37,673 nucleotides of DNA from an uncultured Clostridia bacterium (GCA_947589215.1 CANQCL010000017.1:1-37673); one strand, 5' to 3'. Positions 24,355 through 32,650 are shown, counted from the first letter of the stretch. Translations and numbers: made by a program. Notes: a model not told the origin generated them from the letters alone.

Positions 24355-24545
24355 CAAATTGGGCTTTTTTACCTTAACGCACATCTTTATATAGTAACTC
24401 AAAATATACAAATCGTATATACAACTAATTTAAAAGCAAAATCAGTCATACAAATCTACTTGATCCTCACTATCTTATTATTTGATTTAAAAAAGGATAA
24501 ATACCAAATAAAAACCAGACTTTATAACTTTGGTCGTAAAATGTA

Positions 24546-24574
24546 TTGACAAGAACACAAAATCCGAATATAAT
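24546..24574 (+). promoter_or_regulatory. promoter of the M-box/mgtE transcript
   Basis: TTGACA (24546-24551), 17 bases, TATAAT (24569-24574), a perfect sigma-A match, about 20 bases before the M-box. Confidence 0.85.
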
Positions 24575-24595
24575 AGTTATTGATAAGTAAATAAT

Positions 24596-24760
24596 TTCGG
24601 TAGGTGAGGCTACCACAGGGATACGGGACGCTGCCGCGAAATGGTGGAGACACTGTCAGCTGGTCAACAGGAGATGTCGATTCAAGGCATAACCTAACGC
24701 AGTTCCAATGCAAAAATCTTACGCCCTGCGAAGCTGAAGCTTGAACGTCTGTGATTGGTA
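24596..24760 (+). ncRNA. M-box (ykoK) magnesium riboswitch aptamer
   Basis: The leader carries the conserved blocks of M-box RNAs: GGTAGGTGAGGCTACC, GGGATACGGGACGCTGCCG, GGTCAACAG, GGCATAACC and the TGCGAAGCTGAAGCTTGAACG close. It lies ahead of mgtE, the usual target. M-boxes sense intracellular magnesium and shut off the transporter when it is plentiful. The exact ends are estimated. Confidence 0.92.
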
Positions 24761-24853
24761 ATTTAAATTTTAACTACCAGCCATAGTTTTTATGTATTGA
24801 AATCTTCTAAATGGTTCAAGCGTGTTGTCTTGCCAGTTGTGAAGATTATTTTT
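24739..24853 (+). promoter_or_regulatory. M-box expression platform with alternative stems
   Basis: AATCTTC (24801-24807) pairs with GAAGATT (24841-24847), followed by ATTTTTAT, forming a terminator with an inner CAAG/CTTG helix. The end of the aptamer, GCTTGAAC (24739-24746), is perfectly complementary to GTTCAAGC (24814-24821) within the terminator, so the two structures exclude each other. This supports magnesium-dependent transcription termination. Confidence 0.65.
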
Positions 24854-24892
24854 ATGCTTATTTTTCAATAACATTTCAAAGGAGATGAGATC

Positions 24893-24985
24893 ATGGACAG
24901 CGGAAGTCGAAGTAATAGTAAAAACTCAAAGCCGCGAGCGACGCTTATAATTTTTTGCAGACTTTTGCTGTCTGTTAAACGATAA
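24893..24985 (+). CDS. 30-codon leader ORF between M-box and mgtE
   Basis: An ATG with a strong AAAGGAG 8 bases upstream opens a 30-codon frame ending at TAA (24983-24985). The peptide has a Ser/Arg/Lys-rich first half (beginning MDSGSRSNSKN), a single Pro and a hydrophobic second half (TLIIFCRLLLSV) ending in KR. It ends 54 bases before mgtE. It could be a small membrane peptide or a regulatory leader peptide controlling mgtE in addition to the riboswitch. No known family is recognised, but the ribosome binding site is as good as that of any gene here. Confidence 0.55.
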   Translation: MDSGSRSNSKNSKPRATLIIFCRLLLSVKR

Positions 24986-25039
24986 CGGCATAAGCAAACT
25001 CCGGCTATCCTAATAAAATTACTTAAGGAGGATAAGCCG

Positions 25040-26407
25040 ATGGATGAAAAAACACTCGAAGCTACTGCCCTTGAGCTTATTGAAAATAAGCAGTATACAA
25101 AGCTTAAGTCTTTTCTAAAAGACCAAAATCCGTATGACGTGGCATCTCTTATGGAAGAGATAAACGATGTGGATCTAACTCTTGTTTTTAGAATACTTCC
25201 TAAGGATAATGCGTCTGAAATTTTCTCCAATCTGCCTAGTGAGATTCAGGAAAAGCTGATAAATTCTTTTTCTGAGAACGAGCTTCGTAAGGTATTAGAC
25301 GAACTGTTCTTGGACGACACAGTCGACCTTATTGAAGAAATGCCTGCAAATGTGGTATCGAGAATTTTAAAGAACACCGACCCGCAGACAAGAAAGAGAA
25401 TAAACGAAGTCCTAAACTATCCTGACGACAGCGCAGGAAGTCTTATGACTATCGAGTATGTTTTCTTTGCAAAGGATATGACCGTTGCTGAGGCAATGAA
25501 AAAGATAAGGCAGGTCGGCTTTGTAAAGGAAACCATATACACCTGTTATGTAACCGAGTTTAGAAAACTGATTGGAACGGTCGAGCTTCTTGACCTTATC
25601 ACTGCTGACGAGGACGCAAAAATAGAAGATATAATGGATACAAACGTGATCTATGTAAACACTCACGACGACCAGGAAGAAGTTGCAAACTCAATACGCA
25701 AATACGACCTAATGGCAATTCCCGTTGTTGATAACGAAAACCGAATTGTCGGTATTATCACTGTAGACGATATCATCGACGTTATCCACGAGGAAACAAC
25801 AGAGGACATTCAGAAGATGGCAGGTATTTCTCCTACCGACGAATCTTACTTTAACACCTCTGTATTCTCTCACGCAAAAAGCCGAATTCCTTGGCTTTTA
25901 TTTCTTATGTTATCTGCTACCCTATCGGGTGCTGTTATTAACCACTATGAAAGTCTTTTAGTTTCAATACCAATACTCTTTTCATTTGTACCTATGCTTA
26001 CAGGTACAGGAGGAAACTGCGGTTCGCAGTCATCTACTATAGTTATCAGAAGTCTTGCTATGGACGAAATTGAATTTAAAGATTTCTTTAAGGTTATGTT
26101 CAAGGAATTCAGAATTGCCCTTTTGGTAAGTTTTGTTTTAGCGGCGGTAAACGGGGTGAGGATCTGGTTTGTTTACAGAAATGACGCCGATATAAATTCC
26201 GCATTGCTCGGTTTTGTAATAGGACTTTCTATAATCGCAACTGTCATACTTGCCAAAACGGTGGGCTGCGTGCTTCCTATGATCGCAAAGAAGCTTCACT
26301 TTGACCCGGCAATTATGGCGGCCCCGCTTATCTCGACTATCGTTGACGCCTGTTCGGTATTTTTATACTGTAACATAGCAATAAAAATTTTTGATATACT
26401 CGGGTAA
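25040..26407 (+). CDS. mgtE: magnesium transporter MgtE
   Basis: A 455-residue MgtE/SLC41-family Mg2+ channel. It has an N-terminal superhelical domain (about 20-130), two CBS domains (about 135-260) and a five-helix membrane domain from about 285. The pore segment includes MLTGTGGNCGSQSS, and another conserved stretch, DPAIMAAPLISTIVDA, lies in the last helix region. Cytoplasmic Mg2+ binding closes the channel, and the M-box upstream adds gene-level control. AAGGAGG lies 9 bases before the ATG. A strong terminator follows. Confidence 0.95.
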   Translation: MDEKTLEATALELIENKQYTKLKSFLKDQNPYDVASLMEEINDVDLTLVFRILPKDNASEIFSNLPSEIQEKLINSFSENELRKVLDELFLDDTVDLIEEMPANVVSRILKNTDPQTRKRINEVLNYPDDSAGSLMTIEYVFFAKDMTVAEAMKKIRQVGFVKETIYTCYVTEFRKLIGTVELLDLITADEDAKIEDIMDTNVIYVNTHDDQEEVANSIRKYDLMAIPVVDNENRIVGIITVDDIIDVIHEETTEDIQKMAGISPTDESYFNTSVFSHAKSRIPWLLFLMLSATLSGAVINHYESLLVSIPILFSFVPMLTGTGGNCGSQSSTIVIRSLAMDEIEFKDFFKVMFKEFRIALLVSFVLAAVNGVRIWFVYRNDADINSALLGFVIGLSIIATVILAKTVGCVLPMIAKKLHFDPAIMAAPLISTIVDACSVFLYCNIAIKIFDILG

Positions 26408-26434
26408 GATATTATATTCGCTCAATAATTCAGT

Positions 26435-26460
26435 ACCACCGCAAAGGCGGTGGTTTTTAT
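26435..26460 (+). terminator. terminator after mgtE
   Basis: ACCACCGC (26435-26442) pairs with GCGGTGGT (26447-26454) around a four-base loop, followed by TTTTAT. A textbook intrinsic terminator. Confidence 0.9.
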
Positions 26461-26486
26461 TTAGGTAAAAAATTCTGAAATAGGTA

Positions 26487-26515
26487 TTGACAACTTGATA
26501 ATCTTGGGTTATAAT
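26487..26515 (+). promoter_or_regulatory. promoter of the ylxM-ffh operon
   Basis: TTGACA (26487-26492), 17 bases, TATAAT (26510-26515), perfect sigma-A elements, about 85 bases before ylxM. Confidence 0.85.
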
Positions 26516-26605
26516 ACATATTTGTAAAGGCTGTCTGCTTTACAACGCATTAAAGCTTCTGTCTTATCAAGAAATTTATAAATCTGCAAGGAAGGTTAGA
26601 TTTCA

Positions 26606-27028
26606 ATGGCAAAAAATCTCGATATAACCATACTAATTGATATTTACGGTTATATGCTGACCGACAAGCAGAAGGACGCTCTTGAGCTTTATTACTTTGA
26701 CGACCTGTCGCTTGCTGAAATTGCCGAAAACCTTGAGATAACAAGGCAGGGCGTCCGTGACAGTATTAAGCGAGGCGAGGAAACTCTAATAGACCTTGAG
26801 GAAAAGTTGGGTTACCTGAAAAAAATCAGAAAATATGATGAATTTATTAAAAATTTAAAAGAGCAGACTAAGCTTATTATTGAAGAATGTAAGACAATTA
26901 GCTTTACAAGAGGGATTGTCGCACGAAGCGAAGCTATTATAGGTTATATTGACCAAAACAGCAACCTTTTTGAAATTGAGGAGAATGCAGACGCTCCTCA
27001 GGAAAGCGGATTTAAAATAATACGGTGA
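26606..27028 (+). CDS. ylxM: YlxM-family DNA-binding protein (SRP operon)
   Basis: A 140-residue protein whose first 80 residues form a sigma-70 region-4-like helix-turn-helix (LTDKQKDALELYYFDDLS, then EIAENLEITRQGVRDSIKRGE), as in YlxM/UPF0122 proteins. It regularly precedes ffh and is linked to the signal recognition particle operon. The C-terminal 55 residues are more variable and rich in charged residues. AAGGAAGG lies upstream. The 119-base gap to ffh contains a GACAGC/GCTGTC hairpin and a possible second promoter. Confidence 0.88.
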   Translation: MAKNLDITILIDIYGYMLTDKQKDALELYYFDDLSLAEIAENLEITRQGVRDSIKRGEETLIDLEEKLGYLKKIRKYDEFIKNLKEQTKLIIEECKTISFTRGIVARSEAIIGYIDQNSNLFEIEENADAPQESGFKIIR

Positions 27029-27147
27029 CTATTGACAGCAATTTTTAAAATTTTATGTTAGCTGTCGCTCAACGGAAAGTTTTATAATACACTATAATTT
27101 TTTATCATAATTAAAATCCAAACTGTCAATTATTTAAGGAGATTACT

Positions 27148-28554
27148 ATGGCGTTTGAGGGTCTTTCGGAAAAATTAAACGGCGTTTTCAAGCGTCTTAA
27201 AAATAAAGGAAAGCTTAACGAATCAGATGTAAAAACAGCAATGCGAGAAGTCAAGATGGCGCTTCTCGAAGCCGACGTAAGCTATAAGGTAGTTAAAGAC
27301 TTTGTATCAAAAGTATCAGAACGTGCAGTCGGCGAGGAGGTTTTAAACAGCCTTACTCCTGCTCAGCAGGTCATAAAAATAGTAAACGACGAGCTTATCG
27401 CTTTGATGGGTGAATCCAACGCTAAAATCAACTTCCCTAACAAACCTCCGTGTATCGTTATGATGTGCGGACTTCAAGGAAGCGGTAAGACCACCCACTC
27501 CGCAAAGCTTGCAAAATACTTTAAAGAGAAGCAGAGCAAACGTCCGCTGCTTGTTGCCTGCGACGTTTACCGTCCTGCTGCTATAGACCAGCTTAAAATA
27601 GTCGGTGAAAAAGCGGGAGTTCCGGTATACGAAATGGGACAGATCGACCCTAGAAAAATCGTAAAGGAAGCCTTAAAGCACGCAAGCGATCACGGAAACG
27701 ATTTAGTTATACTTGATACCGCAGGACGGCTTCACATTGACGAAGAGCTGATGAAAGAGCTTTCGGATATAAAGAAAATTGCAGAGCCTAATGAAATTAT
27801 CCTAGTTGTCGACGCAATGACAGGACAGGACGCAGTTAATGTTGCAGAAAGCTTTGACAAAACGCTCGGTATAGACAGTGTTTTGCTCACAAAGCTTGAT
27901 TCGGATACAAGAGGCGGTGCGGCATTGTCCGTTCTGGCTGTTACAGGAAAGCCTATAAAATTCGTCGGAATAGGTGAAAAGCTTGACGAGTTTGAAGTTT
28001 TCCACCCTGAGCGTATGGCTTCGAGAATTCTAGGAATGGGCGATATGCTTACTCTTATTGAAAAGGCATCTGAAAATGTTGATGAAGAGGACGCAAAGCG
28101 TCTTGCAAAAAAAGTGAAAGACAGAGGCAGCTTTGATTTGAACGACCTTTTAAATCAGCTTAAACAAATTCAGAAGATGGGGTCTATAAAGTCACTTCTG
28201 GGTATGATTCCAGGATTGGGAAACCAGATAAAGGACGCAGATATAGACGAGAAACAGTTTACACGTCTTGAAGCGATAATACAGTCTATGACGCCGAATG
28301 AGCGTGAAAAACCTAATATTATAAATCCCAACAGAAAACGCAGAATTGCTTCGGGAAGCGGAACAAAGGTTGAGGACGTCAACCGACTCTTAAAACAATA
28401 TGAGCAAATGAACAAAATGATGAAGCAGATGACTAATTTGTCAAGAGGCAAAATGGGCAGAAAGAAAATGCGCAATATGCTCGGAGGACTGGGCGGAGGT
28501 ATACCTGGTATGCCCGGAAACGGCGGATATCACGGAAGCGGAATGCCGTTTTAG
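27148..28554 (+). CDS. ffh: signal recognition particle protein Ffh
   Basis: A 468-residue SRP54 homologue that targets nascent membrane and secreted proteins with the 4.5S RNA. The N domain has the motif ALLEADVSYKV; the G domain has the P-loop GLQGSGKTT (108-116), DTAGRLHID near 190 and TKLDSDTRGGAAL near 250; the M domain is methionine-rich, with the GSGT/RNA-binding segment about 372-400 and a Gly/Met tail (GIPGMPGNGG). AAGGAG lies 6 bases before the ATG. Confidence 0.96.
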   Translation: MAFEGLSEKLNGVFKRLKNKGKLNESDVKTAMREVKMALLEADVSYKVVKDFVSKVSERAVGEEVLNSLTPAQQVIKIVNDELIALMGESNAKINFPNKPPCIVMMCGLQGSGKTTHSAKLAKYFKEKQSKRPLLVACDVYRPAAIDQLKIVGEKAGVPVYEMGQIDPRKIVKEALKHASDHGNDLVILDTAGRLHIDEELMKELSDIKKIAEPNEIILVVDAMTGQDAVNVAESFDKTLGIDSVLLTKLDSDTRGGAALSVLAVTGKPIKFVGIGEKLDEFEVFHPERMASRILGMGDMLTLIEKASENVDEEDAKRLAKKVKDRGSFDLNDLLNQLKQIQKMGSIKSLLGMIPGLGNQIKDADIDEKQFTRLEAIIQSMTPNEREKPNIINPNRKRRIASGSGTKVEDVNRLLKQYEQMNKMMKQMTNLSRGKMGRKKMRNMLGGLGGGIPGMPGNGGYHGSGMPF

Positions 28555-28614
28555 TATTTAAGTTAATTATTGCAAAAGCATAATTTTATATTCTGACGTG
28601 GAGGTGAATTAAAA

Positions 28615-28857
28615 ATGGCAGTTAAAATCAGACTGAGAAGAATGGGCGCTAAAAAAGCACCTTTCTATCGTATTGTTGTTGCTGATTCAAGATACCCGAG
28701 AGACGGAAGATTTATCGAAGAAATCGGATATTATGACCCTACCAAAGAGCCGTCAGTCGTAAGCGTTGACGGTGAAAAGGCAAAGTCATGGATAGCAAAC
28801 GGCGCACAGCCTACAGACACTGTAAAGACACTTTTAAAGAAAAACGGTATTCTTTAA
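28615..28857 (+). CDS. rpsP: 30S ribosomal protein S16
   Basis: An 80-residue S16 with the family beginning [26 protein letters not shown] and a normal length. GGAGGTG lies 8 bases before the ATG. Its place between ffh and khpA is conserved in Firmicutes. Confidence 0.96.
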   Translation: MAVKIRLRRMGAKKAPFYRIVVADSRYPRDGRFIEEIGYYDPTKEPSVVSVDGEKAKSWIANGAQPTDTVKTLLKKNGIL

Positions 28858-28866
28858 TACCAGACC

Positions 28867-28950
28867 AAAGCAGGAGTTTCACACAAGCCCCACAAAATCT
28901 ACAACAATTACTTATCCTGCTTTTAAGCCTGCCGCATGATGCGGAGGCTT
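28867..28950 (+). other. structured spacer between rpsP and khpA
   Basis: Two stems: AAAGCAGGA (28867-28875) pairs with TCCTGCTTT (28915-28923), and AAGCCT-G-CCGC (28925-28935) pairs with GCGG-AGGCTT (28941-28950). There is no clean T tract. The 125-base spacer is long for this operon; the structure could be a processing or regulatory site. Confidence 0.5.
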
Positions 28951-28982
28951 CCTCTCAGTGGGGGTGCTAAGGAGAAGATATT

Positions 28983-29219
28983 ATGAAAGAACTACTAAAA
29001 ACATTGGTTTCTGAGCTTGTTGATGACAAAAGCTCAGTAGAAGTTATTGAAGATGAACCGAACGATGAGGGCATTATAACATTCCACCTGCACGTTGCTC
29101 CTAGTGATATGGGCAGAGTTATAGGCAAGCAAGGAAGAATTGCAAAGGCTATTCGTATAGTAATGCGTGCAAAGGCGTCAAAAGAAGGCAAGAAAATCAT
29201 GGTGGAAATTGAAGACTAA
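28983..29219 (+). CDS. khpA: KH-domain RNA-binding protein KhpA
   Basis: A 78-residue KH protein (formerly YlqC) with the RNA-binding GKQGR loop within MGRVIGKQGRIAKAIR. Family members bind RNA, often with KhpB/Jag, and influence cell envelope and division. AAGGAG lies 8 bases before the ATG. A terminator follows, so the usual rimM-trmD-rplS continuation is not present here. Confidence 0.93.
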   Translation: MKELLKTLVSELVDDKSSVEVIEDEPNDEGIITFHLHVAPSDMGRVIGKQGRIAKAIRIVMRAKASKEGKKIMVEIED

Positions 29220-29251
29220 GACTTTTTCAAGTAAACTAAAATTGAAATTTT

Positions 29252-29292
29252 AGCATCAACTCTGTTTTTAAAATAGTTTTGATGCTTTTTTA
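29252..29292 (+). terminator. terminator after khpA
   Basis: AGCATCAA (29252-29259) pairs with TTGATGCT (29279-29286), followed by a run of six T. The loop is about 19 bases. It ends the ylxM-ffh-rpsP-khpA transcript. Confidence 0.8.
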
Positions 29293-29332
29293 TTGAAAGT
29301 ATAAGTTGAAAATACTGTATTTAGGAGATTAT

Positions 29333-30067
29333 ATGAACAGACAGGCTTTTTTAGACGCTTGCGATAGAATTGTCGGTAACAAGCGTGACAGAAAAGGTAT
29401 CGGCACTTTAAGTGAAAAAACGATGCACGCAGTTTTAAAAGAATACTATCAGCCATATTCCGACAGTCAGGAGGTCAGGATAGGAAACTTTGTAGCTGAC
29501 ATAGTGAGCGAAACAGGAATTATTGAGATCCAGACTCGTTCTTTTTATAAGCTCATTAAAAAGCTCGACTGCTTTCTGGAATTTTGCGATGTAACGGTAG
29601 TCACTGCCCTGCCCGCAGTAAAATATATTTCGTGGCTCGACCCAAAAACAGGAGAATACACCAGCCGGAGAAAATCACCTCACAAGGCAACCATATACGA
29701 CGCAATACACGAGCTTTACTCAATAAAGTATACCCTTGACAATCCGAGAATGCACCTGAGACTTCTGCTTTTGGAAATGGAAGATATAAGGTACTTAAAC
29801 GGCTGGTCAAAAAACAGAAAGAGGGGCTCGTCAAGATGCGACAGAATACCCATTGATATCATCGACGAAGTGGAATTCAATTGCACAGACGATTACAGAC
29901 AGTTCATTCCAGAAAATCTACCAAGTGGGTTCACTTCTAAAGATTTCGCCGCCTGCGCAGGTATTAACCTAAGTACAGCTCAGACAACGCTTAATATTCT
30001 TTCCTATCTTGAGCTCGTTGAAAAGGTTGGAAAAGCAGGTAATACTTTTATATACGCGGTAAGGTAA
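29333..30067 (+). CDS. PD-(D/E)XK-like protein with C-terminal winged helix
   Basis: A 244-residue protein with no recognised name. The N-terminal half carries a pattern expected for a PD-(D/E)XK nuclease fold: Glu28-Lys29 in a first helix, Asp56 in NFVADIV, then Glu65 and Gln67 in IIEIQT. The Gln in place of the usual Lys occurs in some members. The last about 45 residues (FTSKDFAACAGINLSTAQTT...) look like a winged helix-turn-helix. A basic stretch (KNRKRGSS) lies between. I chose the ATG at 29333, with TAGGAG 5 bases upstream; the frame could extend to 29306. It has no apparent partner gene. Nuclease activity is inferred only. Confidence 0.6.
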   Translation: MNRQAFLDACDRIVGNKRDRKGIGTLSEKTMHAVLKEYYQPYSDSQEVRIGNFVADIVSETGIIEIQTRSFYKLIKKLDCFLEFCDVTVVTALPAVKYISWLDPKTGEYTSRRKSPHKATIYDAIHELYSIKYTLDNPRMHLRLLLLEMEDIRYLNGWSKNRKRGSSRCDRIPIDIIDEVEFNCTDDYRQFIPENLPSGFTSKDFAACAGINLSTAQTTLNILSYLELVEKVGKAGNTFIYAVR

Positions 30068-30134
30068 AAAATTTATACTATTTACACTAGGTTTAACTCT
30101 CATTTGCCAATTTAATTAAATTTTTATAAACTCC

Positions 30135-30163
30135 TTTTCAAACGACATATTTTTTGCTATAAT
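30135..30163 (+). promoter_or_regulatory. promoter of the carboxypeptidase gene
   Basis: TATAAT (30158-30163) with a weak -35 TTTTCA (30135-30140), 17 bases apart, about 70 bases upstream of the start. Confidence 0.5.
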
Positions 30164-30232
30164 GTATTTAGTCTTATACTGATTTATTAAACATATAATA
30201 TTTTTAGTAATTTAATTGTTGAGGGATACATA

Positions 30233-31621
30233 ATGAATAACTTTTTTAAAAAGAAAAATGCTCTTAAAAAAAGAGCTTTTAATAAAATAGCTCTAATAAC
30301 AACCATAACCGTCATAGCTTCGCTGCTTTCAAGCACATTTGCGATTTTTGGAGGGGCTTATAATTTTACTCCAGAAGCCGAAGGAATACGGCTTATGTCT
30401 GAAGCTGTTTACATGGAAAATTTGGACGCAGAAGATGTTATTCTCGATAAAAACGCAGACGTGCAGTATGCTCCTGCGTCGCTCACTAAAATAATGACTT
30501 GCGTTTTAGTGCTTGACGAATTCAAGGACGACGTTGAAAGTCTTAAAAAGACAAAGGTCTCAGCAGGAATTGAGGCTTTCAAAGAGCTTGAGAACACCTT
30601 TGCCTCAACTGCCGGAATTGAAAAAAACGAAAAGCTAAGCTATTATGACCTTCTCTGTGCGCTGATGATACCGTCTGCCTGCGAGGCTGCTAACATAATC
30701 GCAGTAAACATAGGCGGTTCTATAGACGGCTTTGTTGAAATGATGAACGCTAAAGCAGGGTCGCTCGGAATGAAAAATACCGTCTACTATAATGCGCACG
30801 GTCTTGACCTTAACGGAAACGTAAATATGACGACCTGCCGTGATCAAGCAATTCTCTGCAAATACGCTATTAACAACTACCCTATTTTTACCGAGATCAC
30901 CTCAAAGTACAGCTACACGCTCTCAAACGGCACTACTGTTGTAAATACCAATTCACTGCTTGACGAAACCTCAGACTTCTACTATGGATATGTAAACGGA
31001 ATCAAAACAGGATTTTATGACGAAGCAGGAAGATGCTTAGCGTCGGTTGCTACGAAAAACGGATATACTTATCTGATAGTTTCTATGAAAGCTCCTGCAC
31101 AGGACAAGGACGGCAACGATGTAATGTACAATTGTCAAGACCACAAAAAGCTCTATATGTGGGCTTATGAAAATCTTGATTACAGCGTCTTTGTTAAGGA
31201 GAACGAGGAGATAACTGAGGCGAAAGTCCTATATGGTAAAGGTGCAGACTTTGTTACTCTGAAGCCTGCAAATGAGGTATCAAAAATCTGGCTTAATTCA
31301 ATAGATATGAACGAGGTCGAGCGCAAAATAACTGTGAACGAAAACATAGTTGCGCCCGTCTACAAGAATGACACTCTGGGAACTCTTGAGCTTATCTACG
31401 AGGGTGAAACAATAGGCTCAGTAAAGCTTGTTGCGACAAGTGATTTACCTCGTGCTACTGTTAAAGCAGAAGCCGCTGTTGCAGGTAAGTTTTTCTCCTC
31501 AAAGCAATTTAAAATCGCACTCGTTATAATTATTTTTGCAGTTGTTATATACGTAATTGTATTTAAGACTATAACAAACAAAAGCAAACAAAAAGAACAA
31601 GAATATATTAATGAGGACTAA
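30233..31621 (+). CDS. D-alanyl-D-alanine carboxypeptidase (PBP5/DacA family)
   Basis: A 462-residue low-molecular-mass penicillin-binding protein. It has an N-terminal basic region and hydrophobic segment (about 18-40), the catalytic SLTK (83-86), a second motif SAC (148-150) in place of the usual SxN, and KTG (258-260) in NGIKTGF. A C-terminal beta domain follows (about 310-415), then a membrane helix (about 428-447) and a charged cytoplasmic tail. The C-terminal helix replaces the amphipathic anchor of PBP5. It removes the terminal D-Ala from peptidoglycan stem peptides outside the membrane. GAGGG precedes the ATG. Confidence 0.88.
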   Translation: MNNFFKKKNALKKRAFNKIALITTITVIASLLSSTFAIFGGAYNFTPEAEGIRLMSEAVYMENLDAEDVILDKNADVQYAPASLTKIMTCVLVLDEFKDDVESLKKTKVSAGIEAFKELENTFASTAGIEKNEKLSYYDLLCALMIPSACEAANIIAVNIGGSIDGFVEMMNAKAGSLGMKNTVYYNAHGLDLNGNVNMTTCRDQAILCKYAINNYPIFTEITSKYSYTLSNGTTVVNTNSLLDETSDFYYGYVNGIKTGFYDEAGRCLASVATKNGYTYLIVSMKAPAQDKDGNDVMYNCQDHKKLYMWAYENLDYSVFVKENEEITEAKVLYGKGADFVTLKPANEVSKIWLNSIDMNEVERKITVNENIVAPVYKNDTLGTLELIYEGETIGSVKLVATSDLPRATVKAEAAVAGKFFSSKQFKIALVIIIFAVVIYVIVFKTITNKSKQKEQEYINED

Positions 31622-31651
31622 AAATTAGTTTACAAAAGTTCAAATAAATAA

Positions 31652-31683
31652 AAACAGCATTCCTCAAGGAGTGCTGTTTCTCT
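31652..31683. terminator. terminator between converging genes
   Basis: A 13-bp imperfect inverted repeat (arms beginning AAACAGCA and ending TGCTGTTT) lies between the plus-strand carboxypeptidase and the minus-strand membrane protein. Runs of T on one side and A on the other let it serve both. Confidence 0.8.
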
Positions 31684-31701
31684 TTATATGGTTTTAATCT
31701 C

Positions 31702-32268
31702 CTACTCATCCTTTGAAGCATACTCTGCATTCGGGTTTTTAACTCTCCAGTCAAGAGCCGGATGCTTTTTCATATATACTGCGTGAGCTATCACATATAC
31801 AACAAGGCACAGGATAAGTGTTACTCCAATACTTATAAGTGCTGAAACCTCATAGGTAAGAGAAAACCGTTCGCTTATCCATTTGCACGGAAAATAAAAT
31901 CCCTTAAAGCCTGTTTCAGTGTTTCCTGACGTTTTGTTCATAAACAAAATAGGTACATAATAAACAGCAAACATCAGTATAAGAACTATAGATGTCGATG
32001 TGCTGTCATAGCTTTCATATGCTGAATGTTTTACCCCATCGTCAATAAATAAAATCAAGAGAATAATCAACACAAGAAGCCAAGCTACAAAAGAATAAAT
32101 ACCTCCACTTTCAAAAAAGGCTTCTTTGATTTTGATTTTTCCGCCGCTTCCTGTTACAAATAAATTGGAAATCCACGAAACAAGAGTTATCGCAAGTATT
32201 GAACATATAACATTTGCCATCAGCAAAATTCCTATTCTTGAAATAGTATAAAGTATTTTTTCCTTCAT
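31702..32268 (-). CDS. four-helix membrane protein of unknown function
   Basis: A 188-residue protein with four predicted membrane segments (about 12-38, 58-77, 92-111, 141-166) and a polar loop between the third and fourth. The C-terminal about 20 residues are charged and probably cytoplasmic. I do not recognise the family. The start at 32268 (MKEKILYT) is chosen over a GTG at 32277 because a GGTGA precedes it; the ribosome binding site is weak. It follows the small membrane protein at 32332-32580 and may be cotranscribed with it. Confidence 0.6.
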   Translation of the reverse strand: MKEKILYTISRIGILLMANVICSILAITLVSWISNLFVTGSGGKIKIKEAFFESGGIYSFVAWLLVLIILLILFIDDGVKHSAYESYDSTSTSIVLILMFAVYYVPILFMNKTSGNTETGFKGFYFPCKWISERFSLTYEVSALISIGVTLILCLVVYVIAHAVYMKKHPALDWRVKNPNAEYASKDE

Positions 32269-32331
32269 TAAAATCACCGTATCTTTTTATCTTAACGTCA
32301 TAAGCAAATTGAAATTTAGCAAAACCTATTA

Positions 32332-32580
32332 TTAAAAAAATTGCCCAGTTGCGCCCATATATGCACCAATTGCGGAATTTGCAACAGTTAGAACAAGTCC
32401 GATTATAGACATAATTAGTCCTGCTGTGCCAAAAGACTTTTTTTCACTTTTAATTCCAAAAGCGCCCATTACTACACCTACAATGGTTACCGGGTATCCA
32501 ACCAAAGGAAGTAACCAAGCAATTAAACCAATAATACCCAAAACCAATGATGCAGTTGCTTTACCGTTATGCTTAATCAT
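32332..32580 (-). CDS. small two-helix membrane protein, DUF4190-like
   Basis: An 82-residue protein with two to three hydrophobic segments (about 10-42 and 52-75) separated by a basic turn (IKSEKKSFG), the pattern of DUF4190-type proteins (KATASLVLGIIGL near the N-terminus). Function unknown. AAAGGAG 8 bases before the ATG at 32580 decides this start over longer in-frame possibilities. Confidence 0.65.
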   Translation of the reverse strand: MIKHNGKATASLVLGIIGLIAWLLPLVGYPVTIVGVVMGAFGIKSEKKSFGTAGLIMSIIGLVLTVANSAIGAYMGATGQFF

Positions 32581-32608
32581 TACATAAGCTCCTTTCTTAT
32601 TTTTTATT

Positions 32609-32637
32609 ATTATACCACATTTGTAAATTCTTCGCAA
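32609..32637 (-). promoter_or_regulatory. promoter of the small membrane protein genes
   Basis: On the minus strand TTGCGA (32632-32637), 17 bases, TATAAT (32609-32614). It diverges from the promoter of the HAD gene. Confidence 0.65.
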
Positions 32638-32650
32638 CATAAATACCAAA

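Noticed and set aside
24361-24540. Small gene between the divergent tar and mgtE promoters
   Set aside because: Only AT-rich sequence with a small hairpin; no start with an acceptable ribosome binding site was found.
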